Source: Thioalkalivibrio sp. (GTDB taxonomy: Bacteria > Pseudomonadota > Gammaproteobacteria > Ectothiorhodospirales > Ectothiorhodospiraceae). From it: a stretch of 40,780 nt of DNA. The notes under the pieces are model-generated. The model did not search any database. It saw only the letters and a program-made list of their open reading frames with translations, and had not been told where the DNA came from. Location of the stretch: assembly GCA_007116035.1 (NCBI GenBank), contig SKJG01000032.1, positions 1 to 40,780 on the forward strand, in the 5' to 3' direction. Positions 17,258-24,689 of the stretch are shown piece by piece. Position 1 is the stretch's first letter. The number at the start of each line of letters is the position of its first letter. Both the position numbers and the translations under genes were made by a program.

Positions 17258-18658
17258 ATGTTCGACGGCCTTTCCAGCCGCCTCCAGGCAACGGTCAAGC
17301 GCCTCAAGGGCCAGGCCCGGCTCACCGAGGACAATATCCAGGAAGCGCTGCGCGAGGTGCGCATGGCCCTCCTCGAGGCCGATGTCGCGCTCCCGGTGGT
17401 GCGCGAATTCATCGGCGAGGTCCGCGCGAAGGCCCTGGGCAAGGAGGTCATCGGCAGCCTGACCCCGGGTCAGGCCTTCATCAAGGTCGTGAACGACGAG
17501 TTGGTACGGGTGATGGGGGGCGAGGGCGCGAGCCTGAACCTCGCCAGCCAGCCACCGGCGATCGTGCTTGTCGCCGGCCTGCAGGGGGCTGGCAAGACCA
17601 CCAGCATCGGTAAGCTGGCGCGGCTGCTGCGTGAGCGCCAGAAGAAGAAGGTGGCCGTGGTCAGCTGCGACGTCTACCGCCCTGCGGCCATCCAGCAGCT
17701 CGAGACGCTGGCGGCGCAGGTCGGCGTCAGCTTCTACCCCAGTGACACCAGCCAGCGTCCGGAGCAGATCGCCCGGGCAGCGGTGGAGCGAGCCCGCCGG
17801 GAGCTGCAGGACGTGCTGTTGGTCGATACCGCCGGGCGGCTGCACATCGACCAAGCGATGATGGCCGAGATCCAGACGCTGCATCAGGCGATCGATCCGA
17901 TCGAGACCCTGTTCGTGGTCGACGCGATGACCGGCCAGGATGCCGCCAACACCGCGCGCGCCTTTGGCGAGGCCCTGCCGCTGACCGGGGTCGTCCTGAC
18001 CAAGGCCGACGGCGATGCCCGCGGCGGTGCCGCGCTGTCGGTGCGCAAGATCACCGGCGTGCCGATCAAGTTTCTGGGCATGGGGGAGCGCTCGGAGGCC
18101 CTGGAGCCCTTCCATCCCGAGCGTGTCGTCTCGCGCATCCTCGGCATGGGTGACGTGCTCACCCTGGTCGAGGAGGCGACCCGCCAGGTCGATCAGGACA
18201 AGGCCGAAAAGCTCGCCCGCAAGCTGAAGAAGGGCCGTGCCTTCAATTTCAACGATCTGCATGACCAGCTCTCCCAAATGCAGCGGATGGGTGGAATCGG
18301 CAGCCTGCTGGAGAAATTGCCGGGTGCCGGGCAGCTGCCCGATGCAGTGAAGAACCAGACCAACGACCGCGAGATCCGGCGCATGATGGCGGTGATCGGT
18401 TCCATGACCGAGCAGGAGCGGCGGCACCCGGAACTGATCAAGGGTTCGCGCAAGCGGCGTATCGCCGCCGGGTCGGGTGCGCAGATTCAGGATGTGAACC
18501 GCCTGTTGAAACAGCACACCCAGATGAGCAAGGCGATGAAGAAGTTTTCCAAGGGCGGAGCCGGCAAGATGATGCGGGCGCTGGGCGGACGACTCGGCGG
18601 CCTGGGCGGCATGGGAGGGCCGGGTGGACCGGGGGCGGGCGGTTTCCCCTTCCGATAG
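17258..18658 (+). CDS. ffh: Signal recognition particle protein Ffh
   Basis: A 466-aa SRP54 GTPase. The N domain has ALLEADVALPVVREF. The G domain has GLQGAGKTTS (about 107), DTAGRLHID (about 190) and TKADGDARGGAAL (about 248). The C-terminal M domain, which binds 4.5S RNA and signal peptides, is rich in Met and Gly and contains RRMMAVIGSM and GSRKRRIAAGSG, ending in a Gly/Met tail. ATG at 17258 has CAGGAGCAG upstream. The 4.5S RNA gene is not in the window. It is transcribed away from the CcsA-family gene. Confidence 0.98.
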   Translation: MFDGLSSRLQATVKRLKGQARLTEDNIQEALREVRMALLEADVALPVVREFIGEVRAKALGKEVIGSLTPGQAFIKVVNDELVRVMGGEGASLNLASQPPAIVLVAGLQGAGKTTSIGKLARLLRERQKKKVAVVSCDVYRPAAIQQLETLAAQVGVSFYPSDTSQRPEQIARAAVERARRELQDVLLVDTAGRLHIDQAMMAEIQTLHQAIDPIETLFVVDAMTGQDAANTARAFGEALPLTGVVLTKADGDARGGAALSVRKITGVPIKFLGMGERSEALEPFHPERVVSRILGMGDVLTLVEEATRQVDQDKAEKLARKLKKGRAFNFNDLHDQLSQMQRMGGIGSLLEKLPGAGQLPDAVKNQTNDREIRRMMAVIGSMTEQERRHPELIKGSRKRRIAAGSGAQIQDVNRLLKQHTQMSKAMKKFSKGGAGKMMRALGGRLGGLGGMGGPGGPGAGGFPFR

Positions 18659-18714
18659 TGAAGACTCGGGTCGCCAGGTCCAGCGGTTTTCGAGACTTTC
18701 ACCAACTCGACAGG

Positions 18715-18742
18715 TTGTTTCGCGACCGCAGTACGCTATAAT
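18715..18742 (+). promoter_or_regulatory. Promoter of the rpsP-rimM-trmD-rplS operon
   Basis: TTGTTT at 18715-18720, a 16-bp spacer and a perfect TATAAT at 18737-18742, 47 bp ahead of the rpsP start. No ffh terminator is visible before it. Confidence 0.7.
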
Positions 18743-18789
18743 CCCCGGTTTCCTAAAGCACACTGAATTCCCCGAGGTCCAGAACAGGT

Positions 18790-19050
18790 ATGGTTACCAT
18801 TCGTTTGTCCCGCCGTGGTGCGAAGCGCGCGCCCTTTTATCAGATCGTCGTCACCGACTCGCGGGCCCGTCGCGACAGTGGTTACATCGAGCGCATCGGC
18901 TTCTTCAACCCCGTTGCCCGGGGCCAGGAAGTGCCGCTGGAGATCGATCTGGCGCGTGTCGACCACTGGCTGGAGCGCGGCGCCGCGCCCTCGGAGCGAG
19001 TGGGGCGGTTGATCAAGAATCATCGCAAACAGACCGCCGTAGCCGGCTAG
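18790..19050 (+). CDS. rpsP: 30S ribosomal protein S16
   Basis: An 86-aa protein starting [20 protein letters not shown] and containing [19 protein letters not shown], the S16 signature. Length is normal (E. coli 82 aa). It is the first gene of the classic S16-RimM-TrmD-L19 operon. Confidence 0.98.
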   Translation: MVTIRLSRRGAKRAPFYQIVVTDSRARRDSGYIERIGFFNPVARGQEVPLEIDLARVDHWLERGAAPSERVGRLIKNHRKQTAVAG

Positions 19051-19073
19051 GACGGTCAGGGGCGCCGGCTCGG

Positions 19074-19583
19074 GTGCGTTCCGAAGCGGAGCGCCTGGTC
19101 GTCGGACGCGTCTCCGGTGTGTATGGGGTCAAGGGCTTCGTGCGAGTCTTCTCCGACACCGAACCGCGTGAAGCGATCGCCGAATTCCCCCGCCTCTGGG
19201 TGGAGCGCGGTGGCAGTTGGGAGTCTTTAGAGGTCGAGGACGGACGTGCCCACGGGCGCGGCGTGGTCCTGAAGTTTCGGGAGACGGCGGATCGGGAGGC
19301 GGCGCATCGCCTGATCGGTTGCACGCTGGCGGTCGAGCGCGACTGGCTCCCGCCTCCCGAGGACGGAGCGTTCTATTGGGCCGATCTGCAGGGCCTGAGG
19401 GTGGAAACGATGGATGGCACGGTGCTGGGAAAGATCCATGGTTTCATTCAGACCGGCGCCAATGATGTGATGGTGGTCAAGGGCGACCGGGAGCGCTTGG
19501 TGCCCTGGGTGCGCGGGCGGTACGTGATGGATGTGGATTTGGAAGGCGGTTGCGTGCGGGTGGACTGGGATCCGGATTTTTGA
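19074..19583 (+). CDS. rimM: Ribosome maturation factor RimM
   Basis: A 169-aa protein with an N-terminal RimM barrel ([20 protein letters not shown]) and a C-terminal PRC barrel ([15 protein letters not shown], then [18 protein letters not shown]). It binds S19 and helps mature the 30S head. No ATG fits; GTG at 19074 is called as the start from the family N-terminus, with AGGGG upstream. The stop overlaps the trmD start codon. Confidence 0.95.
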   Translation: MRSEAERLVVGRVSGVYGVKGFVRVFSDTEPREAIAEFPRLWVERGGSWESLEVEDGRAHGRGVVLKFRETADREAAHRLIGCTLAVERDWLPPPEDGAFYWADLQGLRVETMDGTVLGKIHGFIQTGANDVMVVKGDRERLVPWVRGRYVMDVDLEGGCVRVDWDPDF

Positions 19584-20359
19584 GCGCCGCGATACGCTTT
19601 GATGTGATCACCCTGTTCCCCGAGATGGTGGCCACGGTCGCGGACTACGGGATTACCGGCCGCGCGGCGGATGACGGGTTGTTCGAATTGCATACCTGGA
19701 ACCCCAGGCGCTGGGGCGCCGGGGTGCACCAGGCGGTCGACGACCGGCCCTATGGCGGCGGACCGGGCATGGTGATGCAGTACGCCCCGCTGGCGGCGGC
19801 GCTGCTGGCCATGCGGCAGGACGATCCGTGTCCTCCGCTGGTCGTCGCGCTGACGCCGCAGGGGCGTCCGCTGGACCAGGCCGCGGTACGGCGGTTTGCG
19901 CGGCTGCCCCGGGTGGCGCTGCTGTGCGGGCGTTACGAGGGATTCGACGAGCGGCTGCTGGAGGCCGAGGTCGACGAGGAGTGGTCGATCGGGGATTATG
20001 TGCTCTCCGGCGGAGAACTGGGGGCGATGGTCTTGATCGACGCCTGTGTCCGCCTGCTGCCGGGGGCCCTGGGCCACGCCGACTCGGCGGCACAGGATTC
20101 CTTCACCGACGGCCTGCTCGACTGCCCGCATTACACGCGGCCGGAGTTGGTCGCGGGGCGCGGTGTCCCGGCTGAGTTATTGACCGGCCACCACGCACAG
20201 ATTGAGCGCTGGCGCCGTCGTGAGGCGCTGGGACGCACCTGGGAACGCAGGCCCGACCTGTTGGCCGGCCTGAATCTGGGGCCGGATGACGCGGCCCTGC
20301 TGGACGAATACCGCTGCCTGCGGAAGACCTCCGCGGGCGGCAGCAATAGCGACGATTGA
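19580..20359 (+). CDS. trmD: tRNA (guanine-37-N1)-methyltransferase
   Basis: A 259-aa SPOUT methyltransferase that makes m1G37 next to the anticodon. The N-terminus reads [12 protein letters not shown]; the knot region has [13 protein letters not shown] and [15 protein letters not shown], the SAM-binding loop. The [10 protein letters not shown] motif is at about 57. The start is TTG in the overlap TTGA with the rimM stop. A longer frame begins upstream inside rimM, but the family start and coupling favour the TTG. Length matches E. coli (255 aa). Confidence 0.96.
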   Translation: MSAAIRFDVITLFPEMVATVADYGITGRAADDGLFELHTWNPRRWGAGVHQAVDDRPYGGGPGMVMQYAPLAAALLAMRQDDPCPPLVVALTPQGRPLDQAAVRRFARLPRVALLCGRYEGFDERLLEAEVDEEWSIGDYVLSGGELGAMVLIDACVRLLPGALGHADSAAQDSFTDGLLDCPHYTRPELVAGRGVPAELLTGHHAQIERWRRREALGRTWERRPDLLAGLNLGPDDAALLDEYRCLRKTSAGGSNSDD

Positions 20360-20368
20360 GGTTCGACG

Positions 20369-20725
20369 ATGAAGAGCATTATTCAGCAGCTGGAAGCCGA
20401 GCAGATGAAGAGCGCGGTACCCGACTTCGGCCCCGGCGACACCGTCGTGGTTCAGGTCAAGGTCAGGGAAGGCGAGCGGGAGCGGCTCCAGGCCTTCGAG
20501 GGCGTAGTGATCGCCAAGCGCAACCGCGGCCTGAACTCGGCGTTCACCGTGCGCAAGATGTCCTACGGCACGGGTGTGGAGCGAGCCTTCCAGACCCACA
20601 GTCCGCTGGTCGCCGAGATCCAGGTCAAGCGGCGGGGCGCGGTACGCCGTGCCAAGCTTTACTATCTGCGTGACCGCACCGGCAAGGCCGCGCGGATCAA
20701 GGAAGACATCAAGGCCGCGCGCTAG
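20369..20725 (+). CDS. rplS: 50S ribosomal protein L19
   Basis: A 118-aa protein: the start [10 protein letters not shown], then [20 protein letters not shown], then [20 protein letters not shown] and [16 protein letters not shown], all L19 hallmarks. Last ribosomal gene of the operon; the gap to trmD is 9 bp. Confidence 0.98.
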   Translation: MKSIIQQLEAEQMKSAVPDFGPGDTVVVQVKVREGERERLQAFEGVVIAKRNRGLNSAFTVRKMSYGTGVERAFQTHSPLVAEIQVKRRGAVRRAKLYYLRDRTGKAARIKEDIKAAR

Positions 20726-20736
20726 TCGGGGCTGCG

Positions 20737-21336
20737 ATGACCGAGCGTTCGGGCCCGCCGAGTATCGACCTTCGCCGCTGCCGCGTCCCGCAGGCGGCGC
20801 TGGAGTTCGTCTGTGCCTGCTCGCCGACGCACGGCCTGCTGGTCGCCGACTGGCTGGTGTCCGCGCCAGAGGGTACGCCGGCACCGGGTGCCTCCCAACG
20901 CCTGCCCACCGCGTTTCGCGCCGCGGTGGACGGTGCTGTTCGCCAGCGGGTCGCGGGTGCGCCGGTGGCGCTTCCGTTCGATCCCCTCGACTTCCTGCGC
21001 GATCCGCGGAACTGGCGCGCACCGGCCGAGGTTCCGCCTGGGAGCCCGCATTCCCGTAAGGTCTGGCAGGCGCTCTGCCGCATCCCGGTCGGCGAGACCC
21101 GAACCTATGGCGAGATCGCGCGCGAGATCGGTTCGTCTCCCCGGGCGGTGGGCCAGGCCTGCCGAGCGAATCCCTGGCCATTGTTCATCCCCTGCCACCG
21201 GGCCGTGCCGGCCTCGGGTGCGCGCGCAGGCGCCGGCGGCTATGCCGGGCAGCGGCAGGGTCCCTTGGCGGACATCAAGGGCTGGTTGCTGGATCACGAA
21301 AGGGCAGGACTTCGGCAAGAGCCCGTTGCCGACTGA
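20737..21336 (+). CDS. Methylated-DNA-protein cysteine methyltransferase (Ogt/Ada-C type)
   Basis: A 199-aa protein. The C-terminal half (about 105-190) is the alkyltransferase domain: SRKVWQALCRIPVGETRTYG, GSSPRAVGQACRANP with the Arg finger and conserved Asn, and the active-site box IPCHRAVP. GGYAGQ follows. It transfers alkyl groups from O6-alkylguanine to its own Cys and is inactivated. The N-terminal 100 residues are not recognisable but are the size of the family's N-terminal domain. It lies 11 bp after rplS, so it looks like the tail gene of the ribosomal operon. No terminator is visible after it. Confidence 0.92.
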   Translation: MTERSGPPSIDLRRCRVPQAALEFVCACSPTHGLLVADWLVSAPEGTPAPGASQRLPTAFRAAVDGAVRQRVAGAPVALPFDPLDFLRDPRNWRAPAEVPPGSPHSRKVWQALCRIPVGETRTYGEIAREIGSSPRAVGQACRANPWPLFIPCHRAVPASGARAGAGGYAGQRQGPLADIKGWLLDHERAGLRQEPVAD

Positions 21337-21680
21337 AAAGCCGTCCGTCCCTCGGCGGTTGCCGTGAGGTGCATCCGAACCGTCCCGTCAATTTGGCCAA
21401 GGTTCGCTGGCAAGCGGACACTCTCCTATGAGGGTGCCGTGAGGCGGAACCGAACCGCGCCCCGACGACGCGAGGGCGAACCCTCGGCCCTTTCGGCATG
21501 CATCGGCGCACCTTGCTTCCCGGCTCCTTGCGCTCTCGGTCAGGCGTGCCATCCCCTGATGTACGTCGAAACCGTCGCCACGGGCTCCAGCACGCGGAAT
21601 CTCTTTTACGCAAGGGAATAATCCCCGCGCCTGGCCCGTCTGCACCGTGATGTTGTCTTGAGCCTCCCAATCGAATCAGT
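21337..21680 (+). other. Long intergenic region before soxAX; imperfect direct repeat
   Basis: About 340 bp with no convincing gene. An imperfect 22-bp direct repeat (18 of 22 positions identical) starts at 21361 and 21436, each beginning GCCGTGAGG and ending CGAACCG. No T-run hairpin, tRNA-like or REP-like structure was recognised. It may hold regulatory sites, a small RNA or gene debris. Confidence 0.45.
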
Positions 21681-21717
21681 ACGTTAGCAGAAGCTAATGT
21701 CGGAGTTTTTGTTGACA
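21681..21717 (+). promoter_or_regulatory. Candidate soxAX operator and -35 region
   Basis: ACGTTAGC-AGAA-GCTAATGT (21681-21700) is a 20-bp palindrome with one mismatched position per arm. Eleven bp later is TTGACA (21712-21717), a consensus -35. No good -10 is visible about 17 bp downstream, so the promoter would depend on an activator or use another sigma factor. The soxA start lies 94 bp further on. Confidence 0.55.
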
Positions 21718-21810
21718 GGGGGTTCTGCGCATTTGCAGGATGAAGGGAGGTTCGGCTTCAACGGCGCCGCACCCAATAAAAACGATGTTCACCTTTTGAT
21801 GGAGGTTTCC

Positions 21811-22647
21811 ATGTTCAGAAAAGCCTTGCTCGCGCTACCCGTGGCACTGGCTCTGGGGGCTACGGCCCATGCCGAAAAAGCACCGGAAGAGGTCCTTCAG
21901 GGACTGATTGATTCCATCGATTCCCGCTATCTCACGCAGAGTGAGATGAATCTGATGATGATGCCCGACAACCCCGCCCTATGGGTTGGCATGGACGGCG
22001 AGGACCTGTTCCACACGGCCCGCGGGCCGAACAACGTCTCCATGGAAGCCTGTGATTTCGGTAAGGGTCCCGGCGTACTGGAAGGCGCCTACGTCGAAAT
22101 GCCGCGTTATTTCGAGGACACCGGCAAGGTGATGGACCTCGAGACCCGCATCGTGCATTGCATGACCGACGTCCAGGGATTCGCGTCGGACGATCCTGCC
22201 GTGCGCCAGCGGCATGGCTCGGGTTCCGACCACATGAAGCTCCAGACCTACATCGCGATGCAGTCTAACGGCATGGAATGGAACAACCCGCTCGATCACC
22301 CGCTGGAAAAGGCGATGCGTGACGCCGGTGAGGTCCTGTTTGCCCGCCGTGCCGGGATGTCCGATTTCAACTGCTTCGCCTGTCATGGTCAGTCCGGTAA
22401 GCAGGTGCGTGCCTCGGTGCTTCCGAATGCCAAGATTGGGGAAGACTGGACCAAGGCGATCTCCTGGCCGGCCCATCGAGTCGGTCACGACAACGTGCGT
22501 AGTAGCCAGCACCGCGTCCGCGGTTGCTACTACCAGATGCGGCAGCCCGGCATGCTTGCGGGATCCGACGCGTCCATCGCGCTGATCTCGTACTGGACCG
22601 ATCTGGCACGTGGCCAGCCCGCCATTCTGCCTGACATGAAGCGCTGA
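21811..22647 (+). CDS. soxA: Sulfur-oxidation cytochrome SoxA (monoheme type)
   Basis: A 278-aa periplasmic protein with a Sec signal peptide (cleavage after ATAHA). One heme motif, C188-F-A-C191-H192, is present, and the distal cysteine ligand is C239 in SSQHRVRGCYYQMRQP; that Cys is the persulfide-bearing active-site residue in known SoxA. The N-terminal half has no CxxCH; C81 and C117 probably form the disulfide that replaces the first heme in monoheme SoxA. SoxAX couples thiosulfate to the SoxY carrier. The start at 21811 is set by GGAGG at 21801 and the signal peptide; a longer in-frame extension exists but makes no sense. soxX follows after 27 bp. Confidence 0.93.
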   Translation: MFRKALLALPVALALGATAHAEKAPEEVLQGLIDSIDSRYLTQSEMNLMMMPDNPALWVGMDGEDLFHTARGPNNVSMEACDFGKGPGVLEGAYVEMPRYFEDTGKVMDLETRIVHCMTDVQGFASDDPAVRQRHGSGSDHMKLQTYIAMQSNGMEWNNPLDHPLEKAMRDAGEVLFARRAGMSDFNCFACHGQSGKQVRASVLPNAKIGEDWTKAISWPAHRVGHDNVRSSQHRVRGCYYQMRQPGMLAGSDASIALISYWTDLARGQPAILPDMKR

Positions 22648-22674
22648 TCCCGGACGCACAAGGAGATTCGACAT

Positions 22675-23373
22675 ATGTTCAAGAAGAAGACCCCTATGGC
22701 GGCTGGTATTGCCGCTTTCGCAACCATCCTGTTCGCCGGCGGCTGCGCCGTGGCCGATACGGGCAAGTCCGGTCAGGTCGACTATACGGCCATGACCCCG
22801 CACGAACTCGCCGAATACCTGATCTTCGAGGCCAACGGCGGCGGATTCAACCTCTCCCAGGAAATGCAGGAAGGCGGTACCGCGCGTGAGCGCATGCAGC
22901 AGGACGAACTGCAGAAGGCCTGCTCGATCATCGATGACGGCAAGCCCGATGCGGAAACGATGGCCGCTATCCGTACCGCCGCCCAGGAATCGATCGTCTA
23001 CCCGGAAGGTGGGATCCAGCTGGGCGACTGGAAAAGAGGCCGTGAGCTCGCCTGGTCCGGTTTCGGTTACCGCGTCGGTCACAACTATGACGACCACAGT
23101 GTCCGCGACGTCGGCGGTACCTGCTACAACTGCCACCAATTCGCCACCGACCGCACCGGCGGCAATGTCGGTCCGGTGCTGACCGGTTACGGCAAGACTC
23201 GTGGCACCAGCGACGCAATCCTGAAGTATGCGTACGACATGATCTACAACCCGCATGTCTATTTCCCCTGCACCCACATGCCGCGTTTCGGTTCGAGCGG
23301 TTTCCTGGATGAGCAGTCGATCGCCGACATCATGGCGTACATGTTCGACCCGGAGTCCCCGGTCAACGAGTAA
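22675..23373 (+). CDS. soxX: Sulfur-oxidation cytochrome SoxX
   Basis: A 232-aa exported monoheme cytochrome c, partner of SoxA. The heme site is C150-Y-N-C153-H154 (GGTCYNCHQF) and the axial Met is M202 in THMPRFGSSGF. The C-terminal helix (SIADIMAYMF) is typical. An extra N-terminal region of about 100 residues makes this the long SoxX type. The signal sequence ends near FAGGCAVAD; cleavage may be by signal peptidase I (AVA) or, less likely, lipidation at C24 because the -3 residue is Ala. AAGGAG precedes the ATG. No soxY, soxZ or soxB is in the window. Confidence 0.92.
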   Translation: MFKKKTPMAAGIAAFATILFAGGCAVADTGKSGQVDYTAMTPHELAEYLIFEANGGGFNLSQEMQEGGTARERMQQDELQKACSIIDDGKPDAETMAAIRTAAQESIVYPEGGIQLGDWKRGRELAWSGFGYRVGHNYDDHSVRDVGGTCYNCHQFATDRTGGNVGPVLTGYGKTRGTSDAILKYAYDMIYNPHVYFPCTHMPRFGSSGFLDEQSIADIMAYMFDPESPVNE

Positions 23374-23396
23374 GAACGAGTAAGCAAGTGATGATC

Positions 23397-23452
23397 GGGG
23401 GTCCTTCGGGACCCCCACCAGGCCGCCGGTGGAGACACCAGCGGCCTTTTTT
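23397..23452 (+). terminator. Double-hairpin terminator after soxX
   Basis: The first stem is GGGGGTCC-TTCG-GGACCCCC (23397-23416), a UUCG-type tetraloop. The second is AGGCCGC/GCGGCCT (23420-23426 with 23441-23447) followed by a run of six T. It separates soxAX from the repeat element downstream. Confidence 0.9.
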
Positions 23453-23456
23453 CTGT

Positions 23457-23617
23457 CCTGATGATCACGAATCCTCCGCAGGCGGGGAACATCGCATTGA
23501 CCGCAGCAAAACCGCCAAAACCTTCGCCTGCAAGGCAGGCTCCTACAAAGGCAAGGACCCGTGGGAGCGCGCCTTGCGCGCGAAGGGATCCTCTGCGGGG
23601 CTTCCGTGATCATCAGG
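23457..23617 (-). repeat. BIME/MITE-like interspersed element, copy 3 (best preserved)
   Basis: 161 bp with terminal inverted repeats CCTGATGATCACGAA (left) and CTTCCGTGATCATCAGG (right). Written on the minus strand it lines up along its length with copies 1 and 2. Inside are two head-to-head REP units, one with a GTAGGAGCCTGCCTTGCAGG core and one with a GTGGGAGCGCGCCTTGCGCG core. There is no coding capacity. It sits between the soxX terminator and rlmJ. Confidence 0.88.
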
Positions 23618-23661
23618 TTTTCTGTTGGGTCGGTGGCATCACAGCTACGGGAAGCTCATGG

Positions 23662-23685
23662 AGTGCGGCGGCTTGCCGCCGCTTT
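23662..23685. repeat. REP-like hairpin upstream of rlmJ
   Basis: AGTGCGGCGGCTTGCCGCCG followed by CTTT; the stem GCGGCGGC/GCCGCCGC closes a TT loop. It is a different sequence class from the GTAG-type units. It lies 78 bp ahead of the rlmJ start. Confidence 0.65.
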
Positions 23686-23762
23686 GGGCGTTGCGGACCT
23701 GGTGTGAAGGCGTCGCCAATGTTGGTTCGAAGGGCGCTTTACAGGTATCGTCTGTGCCCGCC

Positions 23763-24689
23763 ATGCTCAGCTACCAGCACGAATACCACGCCGGCAACGT
23801 CGCCGATGTCCACAAGCACCTGCTGCTCTGGCTGGTGCTGGACGCGTTGTTGGCCCGGCCGAAGCCCTTCGTAGTGGTCGATCTCTTCGCAGGCGCCGGC
23901 CAATACCACCTTGACGCCGGAGCGGCCCGGCGGAGCGGCGAGTGGCGCCACGGCATCGGCCGCCTGTGGTCTGTTGCCGGCGGGCCGGCCGCGCTACGGG
24001 CCTACCTGGATGCGCTGCGCGCGCTGCAACCGGACCCGGCGGGGGAGTTATCCTTGTATCCCGGGTCGCCGCAGTGGATCCGATCACGCCTGCGGACACA
24101 GGACCGCCTGATCGCCTGCGAACTGCATCCCGCAGCCCACGCCGCATTGCAGGCCGGTTTGCGTGCGGATGCGCGTTGCCACGTGCACCGTCGCGATGCG
24201 CGCGAGGCGGCACGGGCACTGTTTCCCCCGGAGCCCCGCCGCGGGCTGGCGCTGCTCGATCCGGCGTACGAGCGGAACGCGGAATACGACGAGACCGCGG
24301 AGATCGCCGTCGAGATCCGACGCCGCTGGAATACCGGCATCCTGATGGTCTGGTACCCGATTCTGGCCGAGGGCCGCCACGCTGCGCTGCGCGACAGCCT
24401 GCTGGCCACCCATGCGGGTGAGCGCATCCTGCTCAGCGAGCTGCGCCTGAGCCAGCCGGTTCGGGGTCCGGGTCTGCAGGGATCGGGCATGGCCGTGCTC
24501 GGCGCTCCGTGGCAACTCGACCGGTGGGCGCGGCAGACCCTGTTTGCCGCCTGGCGGTGTCTCGATCCCAATCGGGCTGGTGGCCTGTTTCAGGCGCTTG
24601 CCCTTGAAAATCAGGTCGGCCGCCCCCAGTTTCACCGCGTCGAATCCTCCGAACCAACCGAAACCCTGGATGTGAAGGACCATGACTGA
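23763..24689 (+). CDS. rlmJ: 23S rRNA (adenine-2030-N6)-methyltransferase RlmJ
   Basis: A 308-aa methyltransferase. The N-terminus [19 protein letters not shown] is the RlmJ signature, followed by motif [17 protein letters not shown], where the SAM loop sits. The catalytic motif IV reads [13 protein letters not shown], a variant of the usual D/N-P-P-Y. It modifies A2030 of 23S rRNA. The start at 23763 is chosen from the family N-terminus; the frame stays open for 46 codons upstream through REP sequence. It overlaps the htpG start by 8 bp. Confidence 0.94.
   Translation: MLSYQHEYHAGNVADVHKHLLLWLVLDALLARPKPFVVVDLFAGAGQYHLDAGAARRSGEWRHGIGRLWSVAGGPAALRAYLDALRALQPDPAGELSLYPGSPQWIRSRLRTQDRLIACELHPAAHAALQAGLRADARCHVHRRDAREAARALFPPEPRRGLALLDPAYERNAEYDETAEIAVEIRRRWNTGILMVWYPILAEGRHAALRDSLLATHAGERILLSELRLSQPVRGPGLQGSGMAVLGAPWQLDRWARQTLFAAWRCLDPNRAGGLFQALALENQVGRPQFHRVESSEPTETLDVKDHD

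Noticed and set aside
21364-21670. Small frames in the soxA leader
   Set aside because: No ribosome-binding site, no homology by eye, unusual composition; treated as noncoding.
21697-21810. Upstream in-frame start of soxA (adds 38 codons)
   Set aside because: It would bury the signal peptide; GGAGG and the ATG at 21811 give a proper Sec signal.
22675-22760. SoxX as a lipoprotein (FAGGC)
   Set aside because: Residue -3 is Ala rather than Leu/Val/Ile and an AVA-D signal peptidase I site follows; left open but not called.
23457-23685. Repeats as a CRISPR array
   Set aside because: The units are inverted, unevenly spaced and not separated by unique spacers; no cas genes are present.
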